Part shown: piece after piece, positions 10,473 through 18,266 of the stretch
Numbering within the stretch: position 1 is the stretch's first letter
Layout: each line of letters starts with the position of its first letter
From: Bacteroidaceae bacterium
Lineage (GTDB): Bacteria; Bacteroidota; Bacteroidia; Bacteroidales; Bacteroidaceae
Assembly (NCBI GenBank): GCA_017965425.1
Contig: JAGCPY010000045.1
Location: 1-64,000, forward strand
DNA length: 64,000 bases
Reading direction: 5' to 3'
Notes under the pieces: model-generated
Databases searched by the model: none
What the model saw: the letters and a program-made list of their open reading frames with translations, nothing else
What the model was told of the DNA's origin: nothing
Position numbers and translations under genes: made by a program

Positions 10473-11862
10473 TTAAGTTAGACATCTTATAGTTAAACAT
10501 CTCCAGTAGTTCCTCTCGATGTTCAGGAAACATCTCCAGTGTATCAAGTAAGGTCTGCAAGGTCTTGCAAATCTTTCGGACTTTACCTCGCGAATCTTCT
10601 CTATCGTAATATCCGGTTTCATAATCCCTTAAGAACTCCTCATATGGTTTGACGGGCTTAAGAACTTCAAAACCTGCGCCTTGTTCCCAGAACGTTTGGT
10701 TACGATAAGAATATTCCCAGAACGACATCTTCTTGTAGAAGGCCTGCTGATTACACCAGCGGGCAATCTGAATATACAAGTTTGAAATCGGAGCGTTATG
10801 GTAGTCTTCGTGACGCATTAGGTAACCCACACAACCGTATGTCATCAACACCTTAATGCGTTGGAAGATTTCCCATATATCACGATAGAATTTCTGATAG
10901 CCTTGCTCTGTTTGTTTAAATCCGCAGAACAGGTAGAATTTTGTACCTTTTTGGGGATTGTAATGCTTCCAGATCTTTAGGGCTCTTTCTATTAGTGGAC
11001 GGTCTTTCCAATTATCAAAGGCAAAGATAAAGTCACCATGATATTTCGTCTTCGAAAGCATCTCGGCCATCTCCTCACCATGAGGGCTTTGTGCCAGCAT
11101 ACGCTCGTCAAGCCCTTGACGGAACTGAAAAGGTCGTCCCGTGTTTATCAGCTGTTGCAGCTTGGCACGCCAAATGGCAGGGTCGGCAGCAAGGAAGTTG
11201 TCATCCCATAGATAGATATATGGGCGCACCAATCGACCTTGTTCATCACGTTCTTCATCGAGAAACCATTCAAGATCGGAATAGGGGAATATCTTATCTT
11301 CCAACTTGTTGATGCAGAAGGGGCAATGACGGATGCAACCACGTGTCAGAAAACCAATGCTGTATTGTTGGTAGTCTTTGTACTTATCACGTTTAAAGCC
11401 CTCAGCCACCTTTCGGTCAACAAAAGAATCATAAAGATGATAGTAGGGCATTTGGCGAGCTAGATCAATACCATTCTTTCGAGGGCCGCCACGATGATTG
11501 GGATATTGGCAAAGGAACTCATCACGTTCCAACTGAGTCATATCGTCATCGCGTTTCTGACGGTAGATATTCACATTCAACTCATTTGCATAGAAGCCAG
11601 TGCCACCCCTACGGAATTTGCGTTTCTGAGCGGGAGTAGCATTCTCATAAAAGGCTGGCATCTGTGTGAACGTAAATACTCGGGAGATGTAGATCAGTTT
11701 GTAAGGCGTGATGTCTTCGTCCTGATCAATAATCAGCTTGAAGTCAATGCCGTTGTCGTTGAGGAAGCCTGCCAGTTTCATCAAGACAAGATTAGGATGC
11801 CGTGTCCCGTTGCAAAGCAGGTCGGCATCCACAAGTCCTATCTTGAGTTTCTTTTTTGGCAT
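10450..11862 (-). CDS. Radical SAM protein of unknown substrate
   Basis: 470 aa. The 4Fe-4S binding motif is TRGCIRHCPFC with Cys176, Cys180 and Cys183 (CxxxCxxC), followed by WDDNF and DGE-like strands of the radical SAM barrel (QGLDERML about residues 255-265). The first 70 residues (KIGLVDADLL, YKLIYISRVF) look like a degenerate B12-binding-type Rossmann domain, as in MiaB/BchE-like proteins, without a visible DxHxxG motif. There is no SPASM-type Cys cluster at the C-terminus. It is not viperin-like (no CNYKCGFC). It lies 6 bp after the 91-aa gene and overlaps the NERD-helicase by 23 bp, so it is co-transcribed with the DISARM-like genes. Substrate and role are unknown. Confidence 0.8.
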   Translation of the reverse strand: MPKKKLKIGLVDADLLCNGTRHPNLVLMKLAGFLNDNGIDFKLIIDQDEDITPYKLIYISRVFTFTQMPAFYENATPAQKRKFRRGGTGFYANELNVNIYRQKRDDDMTQLERDEFLCQYPNHRGGPRKNGIDLARQMPYYHLYDSFVDRKVAEGFKRDKYKDYQQYSIGFLTRGCIRHCPFCINKLEDKIFPYSDLEWFLDEERDEQGRLVRPYIYLWDDNFLAADPAIWRAKLQQLINTGRPFQFRQGLDERMLAQSPHGEEMAEMLSKTKYHGDFIFAFDNWKDRPLIERALKIWKHYNPQKGTKFYLFCGFKQTEQGYQKFYRDIWEIFQRIKVLMTYGCVGYLMRHEDYHNAPISNLYIQIARWCNQQAFYKKMSFWEYSYRNQTFWEQGAGFEVLKPVKPYEEFLRDYETGYYDREDSRGKVRKICKTLQTLLDTLEMFPEHREELLEMFNYKMSNLNDPKLWE

Positions 11863-11868
11863 ATAGGC

Positions 11869-12144
11869 TTAGTTCATTACAAGGTCGCCCTTGTGCAGAC
11901 ACACAAGATAATTATCGTCAATCAGTACCAGCGCATCCGTTTCAGGGACTGACCACTCCACTAGCTCACCAAAACCCATATCTTTTGCTTCGCAAGCGTG
12001 CACTTCTCGCCAACCCTTCGTGTTGGCCAATTGCTCCAATGTCTTAGCGGTTTCTTCCTCCACCAAATCCATCAGGCAACTCCACTCCTGATACATCCCG
12101 CCAGCGGGAATCGTTATACTTGCTTTTGGCATATTTTGAATCAT
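11869..12144 (-). CDS. Small protein of unknown function at the head of the DISARM-like operon
   Basis: Up to 91 aa; a second ATG at 12132 would start MPKASITIPAGGMYQEW and is equally plausible. No signal peptide, membrane helix or motif that I recognise. It is acidic in the middle (VEEETAKTLEQLA) and ends in beta-rich LVLIDDNYLVCLHKGDLV. It precedes the radical SAM gene by 6 bp, so it is probably translated with it and may be an accessory factor or a substrate. The gap of 67 bp to the winged-helix gene upstream contains no promoter that I can call with confidence. Confidence 0.6.
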   Translation of the reverse strand: MIQNMPKASITIPAGGMYQEWSCLMDLVEEETAKTLEQLANTKGWREVHACEAKDMGFGELVEWSVPETDALVLIDDNYLVCLHKGDLVMN

Positions 12145-12211
12145 TATGTATCTTCTTTTAATTCTTGTTTACTTCTATTATTCTTTTGGAGGGGTATCTT
12201 ACCCTTAAAAT

Positions 12212-12721
12212 CTATGGTGCAATTATTTCCCAGTGTCCCCCTTTATCTGGGCCAATGCGACGGATAACACCTTGTTCCTGGAGTTTTCTTAGGTGCTCTT
12301 GCACGTTGCGAGATGCAATATCTATTTCTTTAGAAATGGACAGTGCCGTCGCGTTGGGATTCTTCCAGATAATTCTAACAATTTTTGCTCGCGTCGTAGA
12401 TAATTTTTCTACGATGCTATCTACGATGTTTTCTGTGATGTTTCCTGCGATGTTTTCTACGACATCACCGCCAACTTTACCGCCAGTTTTACCGCCAGCT
12501 TCGTTGGTATAGCTCTGTGAGACCTTCACCTCAACCTTGAATGCTGTGATAAGGTTAACGTTGAACTCTGCGGGTTGGTTGCCATTTTCCTTCAAGTCCG
12601 TCACGTCCTGACACGGCAATACCTCGTCGAGAATCATGATGGCCCAGGGATAGCTGTCCGCCTTCCCCGAATTCTTCGGAGAAAGCCTGGTATTGAAATA
12701 TATAAAACCATTCCTGTCCAT
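12212..12721 (-). CDS. Winged-helix DNA-binding protein with repetitive linker
   Basis: 169 aa. The C-terminal 70 residues form a winged helix (TTRAKIVRIIWKNPNATALSI, then helix-turn-helix through NVQEHLRKLQEQGVIRRIG, ending GGHWEII). This resembles the C-terminal module of Bacteroidota AlbA/Schlafen-type ATP-binding regulators, which often carry a Gly/Thr repeat linker; here residues 75-107 read GGKTGGKVGGDVVENIAGNI and so on, encoded by imperfect 12-15-bp DNA repeats at about 12410-12495. The first 70 residues match nothing I know and no ATP-binding motif is present, so this may be a shortened family member. Possible regulator of the downstream operon (inference from position). Confidence 0.6.
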   Translation of the reverse strand: MDRNGFIYFNTRLSPKNSGKADSYPWAIMILDEVLPCQDVTDLKENGNQPAEFNVNLITAFKVEVKVSQSYTNEAGGKTGGKVGGDVVENIAGNITENIVDSIVEKLSTTRAKIVRIIWKNPNATALSISKEIDIASRNVQEHLRKLQEQGVIRRIGPDKGGHWEIIAP

Positions 12722-12826
12722 GTTGTTATTGCTTTGTTATGTTTCCTTTTATGTTAAAACTTAACTCGTTTTCATTATCATGTTAAAGAATCTGTATTTT
12801 TTTAACTCGTACTTCTTTACGTGTTA
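12722..12826 (-). promoter_or_regulatory. Spacer with direct repeats, candidate operator
   Basis: AT-rich gap between the Fic gene and the winged-helix gene. The 8-mer TTAACTCG occurs twice in direct orientation (12761-12768 and 12802-12809), 41 bp apart, each near GTTAAA(A/G) copies. This could be a binding site for the winged-helix or XRE protein. No clear TAnnTTTG box was found. Confidence 0.3.
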
Positions 12827-14029
12827 TCATTTTGTAATATCATTAACATGAACAGATTCTATCACCTCTGCTGGTTCTGTTGCTTTATACTGGCCAAACT
12901 CGATGAAGAGATTCATCAGGCGGGTGTTGATATAATAGTTCTCCTTGCCCATTTTTTCTTTCTTAAGAAGACCTAGAGCCACAATTCTATCCAGATACTT
13001 CGAGGCTGTCTGACGAGATACTTGCATATTGGCTACAACATGGTCAATCTTGGTATAGGGGTGATAGAACAGGCCGTTCAGCAATTCATGATTGTATTTG
13101 CTGCCAAAGTCTGGACGAATAACATTCTTATATTCTGCCATCAAGCGACCTATGTTCTTGACCAAAGAAATCGTATCCTCTGCAGTTACCTCTACACCCT
13201 TCAACATAAAGAGGATCCAGGCTTCCCATTCTGCGGCATTATCAGTATTCTTGCCCCTGATAGCTTGTATCAGTCGGTAGTACTCTCCTTTGTTGTGAGT
13301 GATGTATCGACTAAGATAGAGGATGGGCAAGTCAAGCAAGCCAGTGATTACCAGATAGAGGATATTGATAATGCGACCTGTGCGGCCATTACCATCATAG
13401 AATGGATGGATGCTCTCGAACTGATGGTGTATGATGGCCATCTTGATTAGCGGGTCAAGTTGGCTCAAATGGTCATCATTGATGAACTGCTCAAGATTGG
13501 ACATATACTGGACGATGGCCTTTCCGTCCTGCGGAGGTGTATAGATTACAGCGCCATCATTTTCACGCTTCAACTGGGTTCCTGGTGTTGTGCGGAAGCC
13601 TGCGGTATTCTGTTCCAAGATTTCTTGAACATGCTTAATGTCGTTGAGGGTGAGGATGTCTTTGTTTCGCACCATACGGAATCCCTCGTTGATGGCTTCA
13701 CGATAGAAAAGTACCTCTTTTGTGGCAGCATTAATGAACTGATGGCTTGGATCAAGCCCTGCACGATACAAATCATCCTGAGTAGTCACGATATTCTCCA
13801 CCTCAGAGCTATCCTTGGCTTCTTGCAAGGTAAGGCTGCTAATGAGAATGCGCTCATTGGGTATGGTTTGTGCCACACCCTTCAACTCTGCCAGTTTGCG
13901 GTTTGCCCTGTTCAACTGCTTCAGAACCTCTTTGGTCTCCAAATCGTATGGAAGAGGTAAGGAGGGAATCGAGTATTTTTCTTCTTTCCTTATCTCATCA
14001 GCTGGATTTGTTATATCTTGATTGCTCAT
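12827..14029 (-). CDS. Fic family AMPylase with N-terminal inhibitory motif
   Basis: 400 aa. The Fic catalytic loop is HPFYDGNGRTGR with His208. An inhibitory helix motif S-x-x-x-E-N (Ser74 to Asn79, in SSEVEN) lies N-terminal, as in class II Fic proteins that are auto-inhibited. The C-terminus (about 320-375) has a winged helix (HVVANMQVSRQTASKYLDRI). Fic enzymes transfer AMP, or other nucleotides, to target-protein hydroxyls. The catalytic and inhibitory residues look intact, so it is probably active but restrained. It follows a small XRE regulator; such pairs are common in mobile and defence regions. Target unknown. Confidence 0.9.
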   Translation of the reverse strand: MSNQDITNPADEIRKEEKYSIPSLPLPYDLETKEVLKQLNRANRKLAELKGVAQTIPNERILISSLTLQEAKDSSEVENIVTTQDDLYRAGLDPSHQFINAATKEVLFYREAINEGFRMVRNKDILTLNDIKHVQEILEQNTAGFRTTPGTQLKRENDGAVIYTPPQDGKAIVQYMSNLEQFINDDHLSQLDPLIKMAIIHHQFESIHPFYDGNGRTGRIINILYLVITGLLDLPILYLSRYITHNKGEYYRLIQAIRGKNTDNAAEWEAWILFMLKGVEVTAEDTISLVKNIGRLMAEYKNVIRPDFGSKYNHELLNGLFYHPYTKIDHVVANMQVSRQTASKYLDRIVALGLLKKEKMGKENYYINTRLMNLFIEFGQYKATEPAEVIESVHVNDITK

Positions 14030-14070
14030 ATTATGATGTATCTATTTTACTTCTATTCGTCTTCTTACAA

Positions 14071-14193
14071 TCAATTCATCAACTGGGGACAAACTGGGGA
14101 CAAGACTTGTGACAAAGCTTGTGACAAACTTGTGACGTCATCTTCTAAAGAGACCATACGCAGCAGTTCTTGTATTTCGTCTATTGTTATCAT
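14071..14193 (-). CDS. Possible 40-aa protein between xre and fic
   Basis: A short open frame (MITIDEIQELLRMVSLEDDV, then a repetitive LSQALSQVLSP tail, stop at 14071) begins 5 bp after the XRE stop. The tail is coded by near-repeats of TTGTCACAAG and TTGTCCCCAG. The first 20 residues look like a real amphipathic helix. Equally, the repeats could be a recombination trace. Only position and start-codon context support it. Confidence 0.3.
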   Translation of the reverse strand: MITIDEIQELLRMVSLEDDVTSLSQALSQVLSPVCPQLMN

Positions 14194-14198
14194 TCGAC

Positions 14199-14414
14199 TT
14201 ATTTCTCTTGATTGAATTCTTCCTGTCTCACCAACTCCTGCACAGGCACTTCAAGCGCATTGGCTATTGCAATGAGGGCTTCAAGGCTGGGTTGGGTGGT
14301 ATTGGTGACCCACTTTGACACAGTAGCAGGATCCTTGCCGAGTTTGTCGGACAGCCACTTATTGTTCAGGTCGCGTTCTGCGAGAACGACTCTTATACGA
14401 TTTAACTTTGCCAT
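14199..14414 (-). CDS. XRE family transcriptional regulator
   Basis: 71 aa, essentially a single HTH_3 domain: helix 2-turn-helix 3 in NKWLSDKLGKDPATVSKWVTN, followed by QPSLEALIAIANALEVPVQEL, the standard Cro/C1 core. The length is that of a bare DNA-binding regulator. It is the first gene after a good -7 box and is followed by the possible 40-aa gene and fic, so it probably autoregulates that operon. Confidence 0.9.
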   Translation of the reverse strand: MAKLNRIRVVLAERDLNNKWLSDKLGKDPATVSKWVTNTTQPSLEALIAIANALEVPVQELVRQEEFNQEK

Positions 14415-14437
14415 GATAGATTACTGTTGTTTGACGG

Positions 14438-14465
14438 CAAAGTTACAACAATAAATTAGAACAAA
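14438..14465 (-). promoter_or_regulatory. Promoter of xre-fic
   Basis: On minus, TAACTTTG (14438-14445) matches the Bacteroidota -7 consensus TAnnTTTG exactly; TTTG at 14462-14465 is the -33 candidate, with 16 bp between, shorter than the usual 19-21. The ATG follows 23 bp after the -7 box. Confidence 0.55.
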
Positions 14466-14800
14466 TGCTGATATGCTCAAAAAACTATATAAAAAAACTA
14501 TTATTTGACGATTTGGCCAATCTTTTGATTGGCAGAAGACCAAAAACAACGACAGATATCAGGCCAAAGACATGCTTACATGGTTTATACGTGATTTATA
14601 CAACACACCGGAGACGCCCACAGTTGTGACATCACCTGCAATGGCTGGTTCAAGGGAGTCTTTGAAGCTGGAAGACTAATGCCTCGAAAAAAAATTACAC
14701 ACTATTATCATTAGACAATCCCCCGCACCGAGTCGATGCGAGGGATTACATTTTTCCATCTATTTTAATGCTGCGCTAATAATACGATAGAGGCTGATTG
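14466..14800. other. Spacer at the edge of the accessory island
   Basis: Lies between the xre promoter and the end of tyrA. It holds a hairpin (14717-14747) and on plus a 56-codon open stretch without a convincing start (14509-14679; contains WQKTKNNDRYQAKDMLTWF), perhaps a gene remnant. No RNA gene recognised. It marks the junction between defence genes and core biosynthesis. Confidence 0.5.
14717..14747. terminator. Hairpin downstream of tyrA
   Basis: AATCCC plus CGCA pair with TGCG plus GGGATT around a 9-nt loop. The T-run (ACATTTTT) follows on plus, whereas on minus, the direction of tyrA, no T-run follows at once. Likely end of the aromatic operon or a two-way insulator. Confidence 0.45.
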
Positions 14801-15574
14801 CTACTCTATGTTCTTGCGAATGCGGGTGAGGTAGGATGTCATGGCTCCCTCGTCGCGATTGTCGATAATCTGGATGAGGTTTTTCAGCTCGGCACGTATC
14901 ATCTCCACCTTGGGCTTGGTATGAGGGTTAAAAAGGATTTCGCGCAACAAGGTGTCATCTTCTGAAAGCACCCCGCGGGCAATCTTCATGTGACGTTTGA
15001 AGGTCGTACCCGGAGTGTCCTGGTGCTTCATAACAGCACTGAAGACAAAGGTTGAAACGAAGGGAATAGAGAGCGAATAAGACATTGTCTCATCGTGTTC
15101 GGCGAAAGAGAGTTCCTTCAGGTTCAAACCGAGCCGTGTGTAAAGGTCGCGGAAGAAGATGCGGCCCATGTAATCTCCCTCGGAGATGATGATGGCATTC
15201 TCATTGCTAAGTTGTCCGAGATTGGCGAAGGTGGGGCCGAACATCGGGTGCGAACTGACGTAGCGGTGACCCGTGCGTTCGTAGTACTCTTTGAAACCGG
15301 TCTTGACGCTGCTGATATCGGAGAGGATGCAGTCCTTGCTCACATGTGGAAGCAATTCGTCGAAGACTTGCAGTGTGTACTTCAACGACACTGCATTGAT
15401 GACAAACTCGGGGTTGAAGGCATCCAACTCGTCGAGAGAGGTGAAGCGCTGGGTGTTGTAGAGGAAACGCAGGCGTTGTGGGTCATTGTCATAGACTGCC
15501 ACTTCGTGGTCGAAGCTAAGCAGATCCGTGAAGAACGAACCCATTTTGCCAGCACCTAATATCAATATTCTCAT
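14801..15574 (-). CDS. tyrA: Prephenate dehydrogenase
   Basis: 257 aa. N-terminal Rossmann motif MRILILGAGKMGSFF; then SDISSVKTGF and SSHPMFGPTF, the prephenate dehydrogenase signatures, with the conserved His in HPMFGPT. It oxidises and decarboxylates prephenate to 4-hydroxyphenylpyruvate with NAD(P), the tyrosine branch. No ACT domain is present, so feedback control probably lies elsewhere (the Tyr leader upstream). Last gene of the aminotransferase-DAHP synthase-tyrA unit. Confidence 0.93.
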   Translation of the reverse strand: MRILILGAGKMGSFFTDLLSFDHEVAVYDNDPQRLRFLYNTQRFTSLDELDAFNPEFVINAVSLKYTLQVFDELLPHVSKDCILSDISSVKTGFKEYYERTGHRYVSSHPMFGPTFANLGQLSNENAIIISEGDYMGRIFFRDLYTRLGLNLKELSFAEHDETMSYSLSIPFVSTFVFSAVMKHQDTPGTTFKRHMKIARGVLSEDDTLLREILFNPHTKPKVEMIRAELKNLIQIIDNRDEGAMTSYLTRIRKNIE

Positions 15575-15578
15575 AGGT

Positions 15579-15735
15579 GGCCCCCCCTCCCACCCTCAAG
15601 GGGAAAGTGGAATGTATTTGAGAGGGTGTAGGGAGTTGAGGGGGCGTTTATTATATGATTAGACTTATTAACTTGGAGGATTCACCTTCATGAAAAGTGA
15701 CCACTCCCCCCTTAGATGGGTAGCTGGGAAGGGGT
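15579..15735. repeat. Intergenic G/C-tract repeat, copy 1
   Basis: About 155-bp element filling the gap between tyrA and the DAHP synthase gene: CCCCCTCCCACCCTCAAGGG at one end, TATGATTAGAC in the middle, ACCACTCCCCCCTTAGATGG at the other. It matches 16798-16965 over nearly its whole length. Its distal end supplies the last codons and stop of the upstream coding region. Confidence 0.7.
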
Positions 15736-16797
15736 CTTCATGATTTCTATTTGCTGTCTCACGCTTTCGCTGTGTATGGCCTCATAGACTTTTTTGACAA
15801 AGTCTGGATTCATGCCGCAGAGAGCTCCTTGTGCTCCACGCTTGTCCAGAATTTCACTGTAGCGAGTGGTCTGCACGACAGTCATGTTATGGAGCTTCTT
15901 ATAAGCGGCAATCTCTCGACTGATGCGCATACGCTTGGTGAGCACATCCATGAGGTGGTTATCCAGTTCATCAATCTGTTTGCGGAGCTGGTTAATGCTC
16001 TCCGTGGCTTCTACGCTTTCACGAATGACCAAACGGTCGAGGATGAAATCCAGTACTTCAGGCAACACTTGTTGCTTGGCATCGCTCCAAGCACAATCGG
16101 GATTGCAGTGGGCCTCTATCATCAACCCGTCGAAACCGAGGTCCATCGCTTGCTGAGAGATGGGGGCGATGAGATCACGACGTCCTCCCATGTGAGAGGG
16201 GTCGGTGATGATGGGAAGCGACGGGAAGCGGCGTTTCAACTCGATAGGCAGATGCCACATGGGAGGGTTGCGGTAGATTTTCGAATCAACACTGGAGAAA
16301 CCACGATGGATGGCTCCAAGCCGGGAAATGCCAGCGGCGTTGATGCGTAAGAGCGCACCTGTCCATAACTCAATGTCAGGATTAACAGGGTTTTTGACAA
16401 AGACTGGTATGTCCACACCTTTTAGCGCATCGGCAAGAGCTTGAACACTGAAAGGGTTAGCACTCGTGCGGGCTCCAATCCAGAGGATGTCAATGCCAGC
16501 TTTCAAGGCAGCTTCCACATGTTCCGGCGTGGCCACCTCTGTGGCTGTGAGCATACCTGTTTCAGCTTTTACGCGTTGCAGCCAAGGCAGGGCTTCCAAG
16601 CCCTTTCCTTCAAAGCCGCCGGGCTTGGTGCGCGGTTTCCACACGCCAGCTCTGAAAATCTTAACACCGTTATTGGCCAACTGGCGGGCGGTGTCCATAA
16701 CTTGTTCCTCGGTCTCTGCCGAACATGGGCCGGCAATGACCAAAGGACGTTTCTCATTGATGCCCGGAAGGGCAAGGGGGGAAAGTTCTAGTTCCAT
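15712..16797 (-). CDS. DAHP synthase-chorismate mutase fusion
   Basis: 361 aa from the ATG at 16797 (MELELSPLALPG); the frame stays open upstream to 16893, but that part is translated repeat sequence. The N-terminal domain is DAHP synthase: VIAGPCSAETEEQV, FRAGVWKPRTKPGGFEG, ITDPSHMGG. The C-terminal domain (about 265-350) is an AroQ-type chorismate mutase: INQLRKQIDELDNHLMDVL, RMRISREIAAYK. It condenses PEP and erythrose-4-phosphate at the pathway entrance and converts chorismate to prephenate. The fusion is usual in Bacteroidota. The final residues (KTPSQLPI) come from the adjacent repeat element. Confidence 0.92.
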   Translation of the reverse strand: MELELSPLALPGINEKRPLVIAGPCSAETEEQVMDTARQLANNGVKIFRAGVWKPRTKPGGFEGKGLEALPWLQRVKAETGMLTATEVATPEHVEAALKAGIDILWIGARTSANPFSVQALADALKGVDIPVFVKNPVNPDIELWTGALLRINAAGISRLGAIHRGFSSVDSKIYRNPPMWHLPIELKRRFPSLPIITDPSHMGGRRDLIAPISQQAMDLGFDGLMIEAHCNPDCAWSDAKQQVLPEVLDFILDRLVIRESVEATESINQLRKQIDELDNHLMDVLTKRMRISREIAAYKKLHNMTVVQTTRYSEILDKRGAQGALCGMNPDFVKKVYEAIHSESVRQQIEIMKTPSQLPI

Positions 16798-16965
16798 AGG
16801 CAGACCCCCCTCCCGTCCCCTCTCAAGGAGGGAAGTAGAACGGGTTTGAGAAGGTATGGGGAGGTGAGGGGCATTTATTTTATGATTAGACAAATTTACA
16901 TGTAGGATTCACTTGTTGAAAGGTGACTACTCTCCCCTAGGTGGAGCGGGGAGGGGGGCTTGGAT
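16798..16965. repeat. Intergenic G/C-tract repeat, copy 2
   Basis: Second copy of the 15579-15735 element: CCCCCTCCCGTCCCCTCTC, TATGATTAGACAAATTTACA, then CTCTCCCCTAGGTGGAGCGG. It fills the gap between the DAHP synthase start and the aminotransferase and encodes the aminotransferase C-terminal tail (QAPLPAPPRGE) and stop. Confidence 0.7.
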
Positions 16966-18156
16966 TGTCCTTTTTATCCTCCTCAACGCCTCTTCCATCA
17001 GTTCGTCCTTAGCACACAACGAGATTCTCACGTAGCGTTCGCCGTTCGAACCGAAGATGAAACCTGGGGTGATGAACACGCGTGCTTCATGGAGCACACG
17101 TTCTGTCAGATCCTCGACATTGTTGTAGCTGTCTGGAATACGTCCCCAAAGGAACATTCCCGTTTGCTTGGGGTCGAAAGCACAACCGAGAGCAAGCATG
17201 ATGTCCTCTGCGATAGCACGACGCCGACCATAGGTGCGCTGATTTGCCTCGACGTGCCATTCCTCGCAACTATTTGTGAGTGTTTCTGCTGCGGCCAGCT
17301 GCATCGCTCGGAATGTGCCACTGTCTATGTTAGTCTTTACCTTCAGAATCCAGCGGATGAACTCGGCATTCGTCGACAACATTCCTACACGCCAGCCTGG
17401 CATGTTGTGGCTTTTCGACATCGAATTGAACTCTATGCAGCAATCTTTGGCACCTGGAATTTGGAGGATGGAGAGAAGATCGGAAAAACCACCAGGAGAC
17501 TTTGCAGGCCTTATAAAGCTATACGGATTGTCGTTCACGACAACGATGCCATGTTTCTGTGCAAAAGCGACCAAGCGTTCATAGGTTTCTCGACGGGCGG
17601 GTGCACCTGTCGGCATGTGAGGGTAGTTTGTCCACATCAGCTTTACACGCGAGAGATCCATCTGCTCCAGTCGGTCGAAGTCGGGCTGCCAACCGCCTTC
17701 TTCAGTGAGGTCATAGTTGACGACCTCTGCTCCCAACAAACGTGACAGTGCCGTATAAGTAGGATAACCAGGATTAGGAACCAGCACGCGTTCACCGGGA
17801 TTCACAAAAGCCAGCGTCACGTGCAGGATGCCTTCTTTGGAACCGATAAGCGGCTGTATCTCCGTAGCAGGATCAAGGTTGACACCATACCATCGTCTGT
17901 AGAACGTGGCCATGGCTTGTCGAAGCTCGGGTGTACCAATGGTGGGTTGATAGCCGTGGCCATCAGCCTTTCGGGCTTCACGGCAAAGCACCTCAATTGT
18001 CTGTTCACTGGGCGGCATATCGGGGCTTCCGATGGCCAAGGAAATAATGTTCTTGCCTTCAGCATTCATCTGAGCCACTTCCTTCAGTTTTCGACTGAAA
18101 TAGTATTCTTGCACGTTAGCCAGACGAGCTGCCGGCCTGAAAAGTGTTTTATCCAT
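16927..18156 (-). CDS. Class I/II pyridoxal-phosphate aminotransferase (aromatic/aspartate type)
   Basis: 409 aa from the ATG at 18156 (MDKTLFRPAARLANVQEYYF). The frame extends to 18231, but that upstream part overlaps the attenuator hairpin. PLP fold motifs: LAIGSPDMPP, PLIGSKEGILH, VPNPGYPTY, NDNPYSF, and the lysine in EFNSMSKSHNMPGWRVG. In this position in Bacteroidota it should transaminate prephenate or phenyl/hydroxyphenylpyruvate; the substrate is inferred from neighbours. First structural gene of the Tyr-leader unit. Confidence 0.88.
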   Translation of the reverse strand: MDKTLFRPAARLANVQEYYFSRKLKEVAQMNAEGKNIISLAIGSPDMPPSEQTIEVLCREARKADGHGYQPTIGTPELRQAMATFYRRWYGVNLDPATEIQPLIGSKEGILHVTLAFVNPGERVLVPNPGYPTYTALSRLLGAEVVNYDLTEEGGWQPDFDRLEQMDLSRVKLMWTNYPHMPTGAPARRETYERLVAFAQKHGIVVVNDNPYSFIRPAKSPGGFSDLLSILQIPGAKDCCIEFNSMSKSHNMPGWRVGMLSTNAEFIRWILKVKTNIDSGTFRAMQLAAAETLTNSCEEWHVEANQRTYGRRRAIAEDIMLALGCAFDPKQTGMFLWGRIPDSYNNVEDLTERVLHEARVFITPGFIFGSNGERYVRISLCAKDELMEEALRRIKRTIQAPLPAPPRGE

Positions 18157-18174
18157 ATATGATCCTTCTAACAG

Positions 18175-18202
18175 AAAATCCCGCTCCTTGTCGGAAGCGG
18201 GA
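18175..18202 (-). terminator. Attenuator hairpin before the aminotransferase operon
   Basis: On minus: TCCCGCT, a 10-nt loop region, AGCGGGA (7-bp stem, 18179-18185 with 18196-18202), then TTTTCTGTT. It lies between the Tyr-rich leader peptide and the aminotransferase ATG, 18 bp before the ATG, as expected of a leader-peptide-controlled terminator. Confidence 0.65.
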
Positions 18203-18266
18203 CTTGTTTGTATTATTTCTTGTTTCAACATTTTCTTGTCTCAACTGTTACATACGCATTCCCGCT

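Noticed and set aside
10450-11862. Viperin-like antiviral radical SAM
   Set aside because: The cysteine motif is GCIRHCPFC and flanking motifs differ from the viperin CNYKCGFC signature.
14509-14679. 56-codon open stretch on plus (WQKTKNNDRYQAKDMLTWF)
   Set aside because: Residue composition is protein-like, but there is no upstream start or full domain; at most a gene remnant, so kept only as a note in the spacer entry.
16798-16893. N-terminal extension of the DAHP synthase frame
   Set aside because: Encoded by the G/C-tract repeat; the family N-terminus begins at the ATG at 16797.
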